Shown: positions 43,113 through 52,692, counted from the first letter of the stretch. The stretch is 64,000 bases of DNA from JACCXE01 sp963718605 (GCA_963718605.1 OY970363.1:2542001-2606000); one strand, 5' to 3'. Notes: a model not told the origin generated them from the letters alone. Program-made: numbers and translations.

Positions 43113-43427
43113 ATGGCCAAGTCCTTTCCCGCAGCCTCGCTGCACGTTGTGCTCGCCCTCCTCGGTGGTGAACAACACGGGTACGCGTTGATGCAGGACG
43201 TGGAAGAACTGAGCGACGGCTCGGTGAAGATGGGCCCTGGCACTCTGTACGGCACGCTCAATCGGCTCGTCGCGGAAGGTCTGATCGAGGAGACCCGACA
43301 AGACGACCGGCGTCGCTACTACCAGCTCACCGCTGAAGGCCAACGCGTGGCCGCAGCCGAGCTGAGCCGTCTCAAGACCTTGGTGAAGCGGGTTCAGGCC
43401 CGCGGGTTCCGGCTCGGTACCGCATGA
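43113..43427 (+). CDS. PadR family transcriptional regulator
   Basis: Protein of 104 residues, a short PadR-type winged helix: LHVVLALLGGEQHGYALMQDVEELSDGSVKMGPGTLYGTLNRLVAEGLIEETRQDDRRRYYQLTAEG. The C-terminal helix (VAAAELSRLKTLVKRVQAR) dimerises it. It should repress its own operon by binding the palindrome directly upstream. The inducer is unknown. Its stop overlaps the next ATG. Confidence 0.92.
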   Translation: MAKSFPAASLHVVLALLGGEQHGYALMQDVEELSDGSVKMGPGTLYGTLNRLVAEGLIEETRQDDRRRYYQLTAEGQRVAAAELSRLKTLVKRVQARGFRLGTA

Positions 43428-43996
43428 CTACGCGTGTGTATCGCACGCTGCTCCTGCTGTACCCCAAGTCGTTCCGCCTCGCTTACCGCGAGGACATGGT
43501 CGCCGTGTTTGAAGAGATGCAGCGCGATAGATCGCCCGCTTCCTTGTGGTGGCGCGTGATGTCCGACGCGGCTGTCTCAATTCCCGTCCAACGAATGGAG
43601 TCCGTCATGTCTCAAACCAGTTCTCGCTCGATCACCGCAGGCTTTTTCGGTCTGCTCGTCGTCTTCATTGCCCTCGCCGTGCGAGGTACGCCGGGCACCG
43701 CGTTCGGATTGCTGTTCGTACTTATGGCGGCAGTCGGCCTCATGGTGGTGCTGTTCCTGCGCTCCCGCGCCGCGTACGTCGAGCCCGCGATGCAAATGCA
43801 CCGGCATTGGTGGCGTTACCTGGCGGCCGCCTTTGCGTGTTTTGCCGGCGCCTTAATCGGGACAGAGGTGCTCAACCTCGACGCCTGGATGCTGTTGTTC
43901 CTGGATCTCATCGCCGCCTGGTTCCTCGTGGCCACCGGCGTGGTACTTGGCGCCTGGCACGGCGTCTCTCGCATCCGAGCGATTCGCTCGGCTTAA
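43424..43996 (+). CDS. PadR-linked membrane protein
   Basis: Protein of 190 residues. The N-terminal LLLLYPKSFRLAYREDMVAVFEEMQRD resembles the start of PadR-associated permease proteins (YPraFR.rYg.em...F). About four hydrophobic segments follow (from about residues 70-90, 93-111, 130-147 and 153-175). The ATGA overlap with padR marks it as the regulator's target. Its function is not known; related cases are linked to stress from membrane-active compounds. Confidence 0.75.
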   Translation: MTTRVYRTLLLLYPKSFRLAYREDMVAVFEEMQRDRSPASLWWRVMSDAAVSIPVQRMESVMSQTSSRSITAGFFGLLVVFIALAVRGTPGTAFGLLFVLMAAVGLMVVLFLRSRAAYVEPAMQMHRHWWRYLAAAFACFAGALIGTEVLNLDAWMLLFLDLIAAWFLVATGVVLGAWHGVSRIRAIRSA

Positions 43997-44037
43997 TCCG
44001 GTTGGGAGGACGCGGCGCCTGCGGGTGACAATGGTGC

Positions 44038-45603
44038 ATGGCCCGCGTCCTCATCACCGAAGAGCTCGCCCCGTCGGCTAACGCCGCCCTCGCGGCCGCC
44101 GGACACGAGGTTGACGTGCAACTCGGTCTGTCCCCCGAGGACCTGCTCGGCGCGGTGAAGGGCGCCGACGCCCTGATCGTGCGGTCGGCCACCAAGGTGA
44201 CCGAAGAAGTGCTGGCGGCGTGCGACCAGATGGTGGTGGTCGGACGCGCCGGCGTCGGCATCGACAACATTGATCTCGCGGCCGCAACCGCTCACGGCGT
44301 GATGGTGGTGAACGCGCCGCAAAGCAACATCGTGTCGGCGGCCGAACACACGATCGCCATGCTGCTCGCGCAGGCCCGCAACATCCCCCAGGCCCACGCC
44401 GCCCTCGTGGACGGACGATGGGAGCGCAGCAAGTGGGAAGGCGTCGAGGTGTCGGGCAAGACGCTCGGCGTGCTCGGCCTGGGCCGCATCGGTGCGCTCG
44501 TCGCGCAACGTGCGAACGCGTTCGGCATGAAGCTGATCGCCTATGACCCGTTCGTGGCGCCCGAGCGGGCCAAGCAAATGGGCGTGGAACTCGTGACGCT
44601 CGACGAACTCGCCGCCCATTCGGATTTCGTCACCGTGCACGTCGTGAAGACACCCGAGACCATTGGGTTGATCGGCGAGGCGTTCTTCGCCAAGGCCAAG
44701 CCCGGTATTCGGGTTATCAACGTCGGCCGTGGCGGCATCGTCGACGAAGCCGCGCTCGCCAAGGCGGTGCAAGCCGGCCAGTGCGGCGGAGCGGCGCTCG
44801 ACGTGTTCGCCGAGGAGCCGACGACCGAGTCGCCGTTGTTCTCATTGCCGAGCGTGGTCGTCACCCCGCACCTGGGCGCCAGCACGGCCGAAGCGCAGGA
44901 CAAGGCGGGCGAGCAGATCGCCGAGCAGGTGCTGCTTGCGTTGGCGGGCGAGTTCGTGCCGTACGCGGTGAACGTGAACGCGGCGGCCGCGGCAGAAGGG
45001 GTGCGTCCGTTCGTGCCGCTCGCGGAACGCCTCGGTCATCTCCTGGCTGGGCTTATCGGAGGACTGCCGACTTCGCTCGAGGTCGAATACCGCGGCCCCA
45101 TCGCCGACTTCGACGTCAGCCTCGCCACGCTGTCGGCGTTGCGCGGGGTTCTGGCGTCGGCCACCCACGAAGCGGTGTCCTTCGTCAACGCACCGTCGCT
45201 GGCTTCCGAGCGCGGCATCGAAACCAAGGAAATCAAAGTCGCCTCGGCGCACGACGAGGTCAGCTTCGTCACGCTCCGCAGCGCGGAGCGGTCGGTGTCG
45301 GGCACGTTGGCCGGCATCTCGGGGGAGCCGCGCATCGTGGCCATCGACGGGATCAGCTGCGAGGTGCCGCCGGCGAAGCACCTCTTCGTCGTACGCAACG
45401 ACGACCGCGTCGGCATGCTGGCCCTCGTGACCGCCGCGATGAGCGACTCGAACATCAACGTCGCGAACATGCACTTGGGTCGTTCGACCGACGGGTCGGC
45501 GGCGCTGATGGTGCTGGCTACTGATGCCGAGGTGCCAGCCGAGGTGGCTGAGCAGCTTCGGTCAGCGGCGGGAATCCTCGACGCCCGCAGCCTGTCTGCG
45601 TAG
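44038..45603 (+). CDS. serA: D-3-phosphoglycerate dehydrogenase
   Basis: Protein of 521 residues, the long mycobacterial form. Catalytic and NAD-binding parts: VGRAGVGIDNIDL, LGVLGLGRIGALVAQRANAFGM, NVGRGGIVDEAAL and the His in VVTPHLGASTAEAQ. The intervening ASB domain (about 315-450) and a C-terminal ACT domain (FVVRNDDRVGMLALVTAAMSDSNINVANMHLG) allow serine control. It makes 3-phosphohydroxypyruvate for serine. The preferred start is ATG 44038; GACAAT lies 5 nt upstream and may be a -10. Confidence 0.96.
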   Translation: MARVLITEELAPSANAALAAAGHEVDVQLGLSPEDLLGAVKGADALIVRSATKVTEEVLAACDQMVVVGRAGVGIDNIDLAAATAHGVMVVNAPQSNIVSAAEHTIAMLLAQARNIPQAHAALVDGRWERSKWEGVEVSGKTLGVLGLGRIGALVAQRANAFGMKLIAYDPFVAPERAKQMGVELVTLDELAAHSDFVTVHVVKTPETIGLIGEAFFAKAKPGIRVINVGRGGIVDEAALAKAVQAGQCGGAALDVFAEEPTTESPLFSLPSVVVTPHLGASTAEAQDKAGEQIAEQVLLALAGEFVPYAVNVNAAAAAEGVRPFVPLAERLGHLLAGLIGGLPTSLEVEYRGPIADFDVSLATLSALRGVLASATHEAVSFVNAPSLASERGIETKEIKVASAHDEVSFVTLRSAERSVSGTLAGISGEPRIVAIDGISCEVPPAKHLFVVRNDDRVGMLALVTAAMSDSNINVANMHLGRSTDGSAALMVLATDAEVPAEVAEQLRSAAGILDARSLSA

Positions 45604-46209
45604 TTAGCGCTGGGCTTCGTTGAAGCCGGCACGTCGAGCCGCGCCTTCTGAGGCATAGCAACGGTCGGGTCGGCTGGTCTCGTAGCTGGCCATGCCGGGC
45701 TTTCGGAACACGCGGCTGCCGAGCTTCGCCTTGATGGGGTGCGACGTGGGGCAGACGTCGCCGACGGGTTCGACCCACGAGAGGAGAGCCGAGCGCGGCA
45801 CATCGGCGGGCACGTCCGTCGGGGCTTTGCGGTTGGCGCGCACGGCCTTCTCGGCCCTCTTCGCTTCGCGCTTGGCTTTTAACGGTTCGGTCCGGGGCGG
45901 ACGCTTGGCGGCCGCGACTTTCTTCGCGGTTGCCTTCACGGGCGACGGTGTTGGCTTTGCAGGCTCGGGCTCGGGCGCGGCCTCGAGGTCAGGTTCGGGT
46001 TCGACTTCTTCGATCGCTTCCGTCGGAAGCGGCTCGGCCGCCACTGGCGCAGGTTTCGGGGCCGGTGTTGGTTCTGGCTGCGGCCGAGGTGGTGCGGCCG
46101 GCGCAACGAACGGTTGCGGCTTCTGTCCGTCGAGCAGCTTTTTGACCGCTACCGCGACGACGAACAGAAGCACCAGCCGGAATGACCACTTCGCGCCTCT
46201 TCGAATCAT
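45604..46209 (-). CDS. Pro/Ala-rich membrane-anchored protein with conserved C-terminal motif
   Basis: Protein of 201 residues. A hydrophobic segment at about 10-24 is followed by a Pro/Glu/Ala-rich linker, a Lys/Arg/Ala-rich stretch (about 90-145) and a conserved tail, CPTSHPIKAKLGSRVFRKPGMASYETSRPDRCYASEGAARRAGF. This tail resembles a small domain seen at the C-terminus of many actinobacterial proteins (HPIKA..S...H.PG...Y..T....C..s..A..AGF). Function unknown; cell-surface or nucleic-acid binding are both possible. TAGTTT (46216-46221 on its strand) lies 6 nt before the ATG. It is convergent with serA. Confidence 0.7.
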   Translation of the reverse strand: MIRRGAKWSFRLVLLFVVAVAVKKLLDGQKPQPFVAPAAPPRPQPEPTPAPKPAPVAAEPLPTEAIEEVEPEPDLEAAPEPEPAKPTPSPVKATAKKVAAAKRPPRTEPLKAKREAKRAEKAVRANRKAPTDVPADVPRSALLSWVEPVGDVCPTSHPIKAKLGSRVFRKPGMASYETSRPDRCYASEGAARRAGFNEAQR

Positions 46210-46263
46210 CTGAGCAAACTATCGCCCGAGCGCAGCCCGTTTGCGCCGGCTCAACGCGGCCAG

Positions 46264-46292
46264 TTGATGCCGATTCCAATCACGCTTAGGCT
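46264..46292 (+). promoter_or_regulatory. Promoter of the 13-repeat protein gene
   Basis: TTGATG at 46264-46269 and TAGGCT at 46287-46292 are 17 nt apart, the best two-part promoter in the window. The start point would be near 46299, giving a leader of about 39 nt before the GTG at 46338. The rest of the gap 46210-46337 holds only the divergent promoter of the Pro/Ala-rich gene. Confidence 0.5.
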
Positions 46293-46337
46293 CCCGTACG
46301 CCCGCGGGGTCGGGCTTGCCGAGGGGTTGGAGTTGCT

Positions 46338-49300
46338 GTGCGAGTACTGAGTCGTGTCCTGGCTATCGCTGTTCTTGGAGTCGCGGTGGCGGTGGCAATA
46401 CCAACCGCAGCCGAGGCCGCGACGTTGACGATCTCGACGTCGTCGCTACCGAACGGGGTCGTCGCGAGGTCCTATAGCGCCAGCGTGCTGGCTACGGGCG
46501 GAACCCGTCCCTTCACGTACTCCATCTCGGCGGGGTCCATCCCCAGCGGTCTCACTTTCTCCAGTTCCACTGGCCGCTTCGCCGGCAGACCTGTTCAATC
46601 GGGCGTCTCGAACTTCCAGGTAACGGTCACCGACCACGTCCTCGCCACGGCCAGCAAAGCGTTCGCGATTTCTGTGAGTCCCGCACCGCTCAGGATTGTC
46701 ACCACTTCGCTGCCGGCCGGGAAAACCGGGACTGCTTACTTCGCCACTCTCGCTGCGACTGGCGGCGATCCGCCGCTCACTTGGGGAATCACCAACGGCG
46801 CCCTCCCCGCCGGTTTGATTCTGAATACGTCCAACGGGCAAATCTCCGGCACGCCGACTGCAGTCGGCAGCTTCCCGATAACGGTCACGGTCCACGACTC
46901 GTTCAGCCCCGGCACCCTCATCACGAAAAGCCTCACATTGCGGGTCACGGCCTCTCCTCTAAGTGTGTCGACCGCGTCATTGCCCGTCGGCGCCGCAGGT
47001 GCCGACTACAGCGCCAACCTGGCGGCGGCCGGTGGCGTCCCGCCATACACGTGGACAGTCTCCACCGGCGCATTGCCCGGCGGGCTGACGCTCGCCTCCA
47101 ACGGCGCAATTACCGGGAACCCGACCAGCGCCGGGACCTCGACCTTCACCGCGAAAGTCACCGATTCGGCCGCAAAAACCGCCACAAAGCAGCTTTCTAT
47201 AACCATCAACGGCAGCTTGAGCCTTCCCGCGACCGCCCTGCCGCAGGGTGCCGTCGGGCTGGCGTACACCACGACGCTCCCGGTAGCAGGCGGCTCCGCG
47301 CCCTACGCCCTCAGTGTCACCGGTGGTTCGCTGCCACCCGGTTTGTCGCTGGCCGGGGCCACCGGGACGATCTCGGGCACGCCCACCGGATCTGGCGGGA
47401 CGTACGTGTTCACGGCCCATGCCACCGACGCCTCGAATCCCACGCAGCAGGCCGACCAGAACTACACGATCACCATCGTTCCGGCGCTCGCGATCACCAC
47501 GACGACTCTGGGTGACGCGATCACGGCGACGCCCTACAGCACCACGCTGAACGCCACGGGGGGCACTACCCCGTACCTGTGGACGATGGAATCGGGCACG
47601 CTTCCCGCGGGCCTCTCGCTGATCGGTAACGGTGTTATCAACGGCGCTCCGACCACGGCTGGAACGTTCAATTTCACCGTCCGGGCCACCGACAACGGCA
47701 CGCCCGCACAGGTCAAAACCAAGGCGTTGTCCATCAAGGTCATCCAGCAACTGGTGATCACCACCAGCTCGTTGCCGGGTGGAATCATCGGGTCCGGTTA
47801 CAGCAAGTCGCTTGCGTCGTCGGGCGGCACCGGCCCCTTCGCCTGGTCGCTCGACTCGGGCACGCTCCCGGCGGGCATCACCCTGTCTGGCGCTGGCGTG
47901 CTGTCGGGAACGCCCAGCGTGCAGGGTGTGTCCAGCTTCGACGTCAAGGTCGCAGACTCGGCGGGGCAGTCGGCAATTCGTACGTTCTCAATCACGGTAA
48001 ACCCCGTGCTCAACATCGTCACCGAGACGCTCGATGGCGGGCTGCAAGGCGTCCCCTATGCCAAGTCGCTGGAGGCAAATGGTGGGTCGGCGCCGCTGAC
48101 GTGGAGCCTCACGAGCGGTGCCCTGCCCGCCGGTTTGGCCCTCTCGCCCGCTGGCCTGATCTCCGGCACGCCTACCGCCCTCGGCACGTCCACGTTCACC
48201 GTGAAAGTGGCCGATTCGAGCAGTCCTGTTCAAGAGATTCCGCGCTCGTTCTCGATCAAGATCGTGAAGCCCTTGGTGATCTCGACCGCAAGCTTGGCTT
48301 CGGGCGTCATCGGTTCGCCGTACACGAGCTCGCTAGCCGCCACGGGCGGCAGCGTGCCCTACGTATGGTCCGTAATCGGCGGGACACTGCCGACAGGCCT
48401 CACGCTCGACGGATCGACCGGCCAGATCACGGGCAGTCCGACTACGGCCGGCACGTCCAACATCACCATCCAGGTGGCCGACGCGTCCGCCCCGCAGCAG
48501 CTGACGACGAAGGCCTTCTCGATCGCGATCGCCGCGCTGCTGACGATCACCAACTCGACCCTGCCTGAGGCACAGGTCGGCCATCCGTACTCGGTGACCC
48601 TCGTGCCTGCCGGCGGTACAGCCCCGTTCGTCTGGTCGGTCACCTCGGGCACGCTCCCAGCCGGGATCTCGCTCAACACCTCCACGGGCGTGCTCAGCGG
48701 TACACCGACCACGGCCGGCACGGTCAGCCTCACCTTCAAAGTGGTCGACGTTTCGAACCCGCAACAGCAGGCGAGCAAGACGTTTTCCCTGGTCAGAACG
48801 GTCCCTCCGTTCCAGATCACTACTGCGTCGCTGCCGGACGGGACCAAGGGCGTGGCGTATTCGGCGACCGTCGGCGCAACCGACGGCGTGGCGCCCTACA
48901 CGTGGTCGGTGACCGGTGGCACGCTTCCGACTGGCCTCAGCCTCAACGCTTCGACCGGTGCGATTACGGGAACGCCCACCACGGCGGGCGTGAGCACCGC
49001 GACCATCCAGGCGCAGGATTCGTCGCCATCGCCGCTGACCACGACCAAGTCGTTGTCGATCACCATCGTCAACCCGGTGTCGATTTCCACGAACTCGCTG
49101 CCGGGCGGCACTACGAGCAACTCGTATTCGGCCACCCTCAACGCGGCTGGCGGTCACCCCACCTACTCATGGGCGATCACGAGCGGCACGCTGCCCGCAG
49201 GCCTGGCCTTCAACGGCACCACGGGCACGATCTCGGGGATTCCGACGGGGGTCGGCTTGTCGACGATCACGGTGCAAGTGACCGATTCGTCGACACCCGC

Positions 49301-49880
49301 CCAGACGTCGTCGAAGTCCTTCACGATCGATGTCACCACGGTGATCACCATCACCACAGGATCGATTCCCGACGCGGTCGTGGGCTCCGGCTACGCCACA
49401 ACCCTGGTGGCGAGCGGCGGTACGACGCCGTACACCTGGTCAGTGATTTCGGGCGCCCTGCCTGCGGGCATCACCCTTGATCCCACCACCGGCGAGATCT
49501 CGGGCACCCCAACGGCAGCGGGCAACAGCACCTTCACCATCAAGGTGAAGGACCTGTCCTCGCCGTTCCAGACCGACACCAAGACGCTGACGTTGCACGT
49601 CGCCGGCCTGCTGGCGATATCCAGCACCACCCTCGCCAACGGGGTCCTGTCGTCGCCCTACTCGGCCACCCTCAACTCGACGGGTGGCACGGCCCCCGTG
49701 ACCTGGGCTGTTACCGGCGGCGCCCTTCCAACGGGCCTCACGCTGAACCCGAACACGGGTGCCATTACGGGCACGCCGACTGCCCTCGGAACCTTCAACT
49801 TCACGGTTACGGCTACCGACACCGCCGCGCCGGCGCAACACGTTGCCAAGGCGCTCAGCATCGTCGTGAATCCGACCTAG
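46338..49880 (+). CDS. Secreted protein of 13 putative Ig (He_PIG) repeats
   Basis: Protein of 1180 residues. A signal peptide (about 1-27) is followed by 13 tandem repeats of about 88 residues with almost nothing else. Each has the pattern LxITTxSLPxGxxGxxYSxxLxAxGGxxPYxWSVxSGxLPxGLxLxxxTGxIxGTPTxxGxxxFTVxVxDS, the He_PIG/cadherin-like Ig fold. Repeats are clearly related but not identical at DNA level. No LPXTG motif or membrane anchor is seen, so how it stays at the surface is unclear. Probable role in adhesion or as a spacer. GTG start at 46338. Confidence 0.85.
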   Translation: MRVLSRVLAIAVLGVAVAVAIPTAAEAATLTISTSSLPNGVVARSYSASVLATGGTRPFTYSISAGSIPSGLTFSSSTGRFAGRPVQSGVSNFQVTVTDHVLATASKAFAISVSPAPLRIVTTSLPAGKTGTAYFATLAATGGDPPLTWGITNGALPAGLILNTSNGQISGTPTAVGSFPITVTVHDSFSPGTLITKSLTLRVTASPLSVSTASLPVGAAGADYSANLAAAGGVPPYTWTVSTGALPGGLTLASNGAITGNPTSAGTSTFTAKVTDSAAKTATKQLSITINGSLSLPATALPQGAVGLAYTTTLPVAGGSAPYALSVTGGSLPPGLSLAGATGTISGTPTGSGGTYVFTAHATDASNPTQQADQNYTITIVPALAITTTTLGDAITATPYSTTLNATGGTTPYLWTMESGTLPAGLSLIGNGVINGAPTTAGTFNFTVRATDNGTPAQVKTKALSIKVIQQLVITTSSLPGGIIGSGYSKSLASSGGTGPFAWSLDSGTLPAGITLSGAGVLSGTPSVQGVSSFDVKVADSAGQSAIRTFSITVNPVLNIVTETLDGGLQGVPYAKSLEANGGSAPLTWSLTSGALPAGLALSPAGLISGTPTALGTSTFTVKVADSSSPVQEIPRSFSIKIVKPLVISTASLASGVIGSPYTSSLAATGGSVPYVWSVIGGTLPTGLTLDGSTGQITGSPTTAGTSNITIQVADASAPQQLTTKAFSIAIAALLTITNSTLPEAQVGHPYSVTLVPAGGTAPFVWSVTSGTLPAGISLNTSTGVLSGTPTTAGTVSLTFKVVDVSNPQQQASKTFSLVRTVPPFQITTASLPDGTKGVAYSATVGATDGVAPYTWSVTGGTLPTGLSLNASTGAITGTPTTAGVSTATIQAQDSSPSPLTTTKSLSITIVNPVSISTNSLPGGTTSNSYSATLNAAGGHPTYSWAITSGTLPAGLAFNGTTGTISGIPTGVGLSTITVQVTDSSTPAQTSSKSFTIDVTTVITITTGSIPDAVVGSGYATTLVASGGTTPYTWSVISGALPAGITLDPTTGEISGTPTAAGNSTFTIKVKDLSSPFQTDTKTLTLHVAGLLAISSTTLANGVLSSPYSATLNSTGGTAPVTWAVTGGALPTGLTLNPNTGAITGTPTALGTFNFTVTATDTAAPAQHVAKALSIVVNPT

Positions 49881-49939
49881 GCCAACCGCCCAAAAGGGCG
49901 TCACAGGACCGTCTCTGCAATCAGAGGTAAGTTGACGGC

Positions 49940-52069
49940 ATGCGCAATCTACGACTGTTTTTTGGCGCGCTCGCAGTGACGACGCTTGTTGGCGCGTCGC
50001 TCGTGCTCGCCGCACCCCAGGCATCCGCCGCCCCGACTGCCCAGAACCTGTTCGTAACAGGCCCCGGTCCAGGAGGCGGACCACGCGTGCGGCTCTTCAA
50101 AGAAGACAACACCGCGACGTCGACGGACTTCTTCGCCTACGCCCAGAGTTTCACCGGTGGCGTCGATGTCGCCATGGGCGACCTCGACGGCGATGGCGAG
50201 CCCGAGATCATCACGGCCGCCGGCCCCGGTGGCGGCCCGCACGTGCGCGTCTTCGATATCCACGGCGCGCCGATGGACGCTCTCGGCTTCATGGCCTACG
50301 ACCCGAACTTCCACGGTGGCGTGCACCTCGGAGTCGCCGACCTCGACGGCGACGGTGCCGACGAGGTGATCACGGCCCCCGGCGCCGGTGGCGGCCCGCA
50401 CGTACGGGCATGGGCCTTCGACGAACAGGGCGCGTTCGTGGTCGCCGAGACGATGGCGTACGCGCCGTCGTTTAGCGGCGGCGTCTACGTCACGGGTATC
50501 GACGCTGGCCCCGGCAACATCGACGGCATCGTTACGAGCGCCGGTCCCGGTGGCGGGCCCCACGTGAAGCTCTTCTCGCCCACGCTTGCATCGAGCACAG
50601 GTTTCATGGCCTACGACCCCGGCTATACCGGTGGCGTTTCGGTTGCGGCCGTCGACCTCAACTCCGATGGCACCGACGAGATCATCACGGGCTCGCTCGG
50701 CAACGCCGGCCACATTCGTTCGTTCAGCACGGCTGGCGCAGCCTCGGGCGGCGTCAGCTTCCAGTCCTACCCCTCGCCAGGAAACACCGGCGTGCAGGTG
50801 GCGACGTTCCATAAAGCCGGTGCCTCGTCGCCGATCATTGCCGGCAGCTTCGCCGAGGGTCTGGGCAAGGCGACCACGTTCACCAAGGAAGGCGCGGCGG
50901 CGCCGGCCGGCTTCCAGCCTTACGGCGGCGGCTGGCTCGGTGGCATCCGCGTGGCCGGCGCCAACGGTTTGTTCGAAGACGTCGCGAACACGCCGTTGGC
51001 GATCAGCACTTCGTCGCTCCCGGGTGGTGTCGTGGGCACGGCCTACTCGGCCCCGCTCGCAGCCACGGGCGGCAAGTCGCCCTACACGTGGTCGATTTCC
51101 TCGGGCGCACTCCCCGCCGGCCTTACGTTGGCGCCCACGACGGGCCTCATCAGCGGCACGCCCACGGAGGTGGGTTCCACGCCGTTCACGGTCAAGGTCA
51201 TCGACTCGTCGGCGACTCCGCAGTCCGTCACCAAGGAACTGACCATCCCGATCACGTCAGGGCTCTCGATCACCACGACGACGTTGCCCGAAGGCACCAC
51301 GGGCTCGCCCTACTCGGCCACCCTCGTCGCAGCTGGCGGCACCACGCCTTATACCTGGACCGTCGATAGCGGCACCCTTCCGGCGGGTTTGATCCTCAAC
51401 CCGTCCACCGGCGTTATCAGCGGTACTCCTACGGCGGTAGGGACCTCCAACTTCACCCTCAAGGCCATGGATTCGTCGGGCCCGCCGCAGTCGATCACGA
51501 AGGCTGTGTCGATCAAGGTTGTCGCGCCGCTCACGATCACATCGTCGTCGCCCCGTCCGGACGGGGTCGTCGGCGACGCGTACTCAACCACCATCGCCGC
51601 GAGTGGCGGCACGGGGCCGTACGCGTTCACAATCGATAGCGGCACGCTTCCGGCCGGCCTCACGCTAAATGGCACCACCGGCGTGATCTCCGGCACCCCG
51701 ACCGCCGCGGGCACGCCCAACTTCACAATCAAGGTTACGGATTCCTCCGCGCCAGCCAAGACGGCAACGAAGACGTTCTCGATATCGATCTACGACCCGC
51801 TCGTGATCACCACGACAACGCTGCCAAACGGCAAGGTCAACACCGCCTACGGACCCGTGGCTATCGCACAGACTGGCGGCAAAAGCCCGCTGTCGTGGTC
51901 GATCAGTTCCGGCACGCTGCCGGCTGGCCTCGCCATCAATCCAACCACCGGTGCGATTAGCGGCACGCCGACAGCTGCCGGTGCGTCCACCTTCACCGTC
52001 AAAGCGATCGACTCGTCGAGCCCGGCCCAACAAGACACGCAAGCTTTCACGCTGACTGTCGACCCGTAG
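49940..52069 (+). CDS. Secreted GPGxGGGPHV-repeat and He_PIG protein
   Basis: Protein of 709 residues. Signal peptide about 1-30. Residues 36-350 hold about six repeats like those of the protein at 37236 (GPGPGGGPRVRLF, FFAYAQSFTGGVDVAMGDLDGDG, GAGGGPHVRAW, FMAYDPNFHGGVHLGV). Residues 353-709 hold four He_PIG repeats like those of the protein at 46338. It thus links the two other surface proteins. TAAGTT at 49928-49933 is 6 nt before the ATG. The Asp-rich turns DLDGDGEPE suggest calcium binding. No anchor is seen. Confidence 0.85.
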   Translation: MRNLRLFFGALAVTTLVGASLVLAAPQASAAPTAQNLFVTGPGPGGGPRVRLFKEDNTATSTDFFAYAQSFTGGVDVAMGDLDGDGEPEIITAAGPGGGPHVRVFDIHGAPMDALGFMAYDPNFHGGVHLGVADLDGDGADEVITAPGAGGGPHVRAWAFDEQGAFVVAETMAYAPSFSGGVYVTGIDAGPGNIDGIVTSAGPGGGPHVKLFSPTLASSTGFMAYDPGYTGGVSVAAVDLNSDGTDEIITGSLGNAGHIRSFSTAGAASGGVSFQSYPSPGNTGVQVATFHKAGASSPIIAGSFAEGLGKATTFTKEGAAAPAGFQPYGGGWLGGIRVAGANGLFEDVANTPLAISTSSLPGGVVGTAYSAPLAATGGKSPYTWSISSGALPAGLTLAPTTGLISGTPTEVGSTPFTVKVIDSSATPQSVTKELTIPITSGLSITTTTLPEGTTGSPYSATLVAAGGTTPYTWTVDSGTLPAGLILNPSTGVISGTPTAVGTSNFTLKAMDSSGPPQSITKAVSIKVVAPLTITSSSPRPDGVVGDAYSTTIAASGGTGPYAFTIDSGTLPAGLTLNGTTGVISGTPTAAGTPNFTIKVTDSSAPAKTATKTFSISIYDPLVITTTTLPNGKVNTAYGPVAIAQTGGKSPLSWSISSGTLPAGLAINPTTGAISGTPTAAGASTFTVKAIDSSSPAQQDTQAFTLTVDP

Positions 52070-52093
52070 GCGGAAGTACGCGGTTGGTGAGCT

Positions 52094-52687
52094 TCAGCTC
52101 ACCTTTGGCAGCCAGGCCTTGCGCTTCGCTTCGTAGTCGCTGATTGCGTCTGCGTTGCGAAGCGTAAGGCCGATGTCGTCCAGGCCTTCGAGGAACCGCA
52201 TCTGCGTGAAGTCGTCCAGCGGAAACTCGGCTTCGATGCCAGCTTTGAGGCAGCCGACGGTGCGCGAGGCGATGTCGATGATGATCTCGAGGGACGGGTC
52301 GTCTTGGACCGCCTTCATCAGCGCGACACCGACTTCATCGGACACCTGGACGGGCACGAGCCCTGCCTTGGTGGAGTTGTTGCGGAAGATGTCGCCGAAG
52401 CGCGGCGAGATGACGGCCCGGAAGCCGTAATCCGTTAGCGCCCATACGGCGTGCTCGCGTGACGAGCCCGTCCCGAAGTTGGGTCCGGCGATGAGGATTG
52501 ACGCGTCCGTGTAGCGCTGGTCGTTGAGGGGAAACGACGCGTCCTTGCGCCATGCGCCGAACAGTCCCTCGCCGAAGCCGGTGCGCTCGACGCGCTTCAG
52601 CCACTCGGCGGGGATGATCTGGTCGGTGTCGACGTCGCTGCGATCGAGGGGGATCGCGGTGCCTTGGATCGTGATGATCGGTTCCAT
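52094..52687 (-). CDS. leuD: 3-isopropylmalate dehydratase small subunit
   Basis: Protein of 197 residues. Conserved LeuD segments: RSDVDTDQIIPAEWLKRVERTGFGEGLF, LIAGPNFGTGSSREHAVWAL and VISPRFGDIFRNNSTKAGLVPV. It joins LeuC to isomerise 2-isopropylmalate, and also citramalate in the isoleucine route. ATG 52687 starts 5 nt after the leuC stop. It ends the leuCD operon. Confidence 0.95.
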   Translation of the reverse strand: MEPIITIQGTAIPLDRSDVDTDQIIPAEWLKRVERTGFGEGLFGAWRKDASFPLNDQRYTDASILIAGPNFGTGSSREHAVWALTDYGFRAVISPRFGDIFRNNSTKAGLVPVQVSDEVGVALMKAVQDDPSLEIIIDIASRTVGCLKAGIEAEFPLDDFTQMRFLEGLDDIGLTLRNADAISDYEAKRKAWLPKVS

Positions 52688-52692
52688 GTGAT

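Noticed and set aside
46338..52069. Tandem DNA repeats or CRISPR in the repeat-protein genes
   Set aside because: The repetition is at protein level with about 88-residue units and divergent codons; no short identical repeats with regular unique spacers are present.
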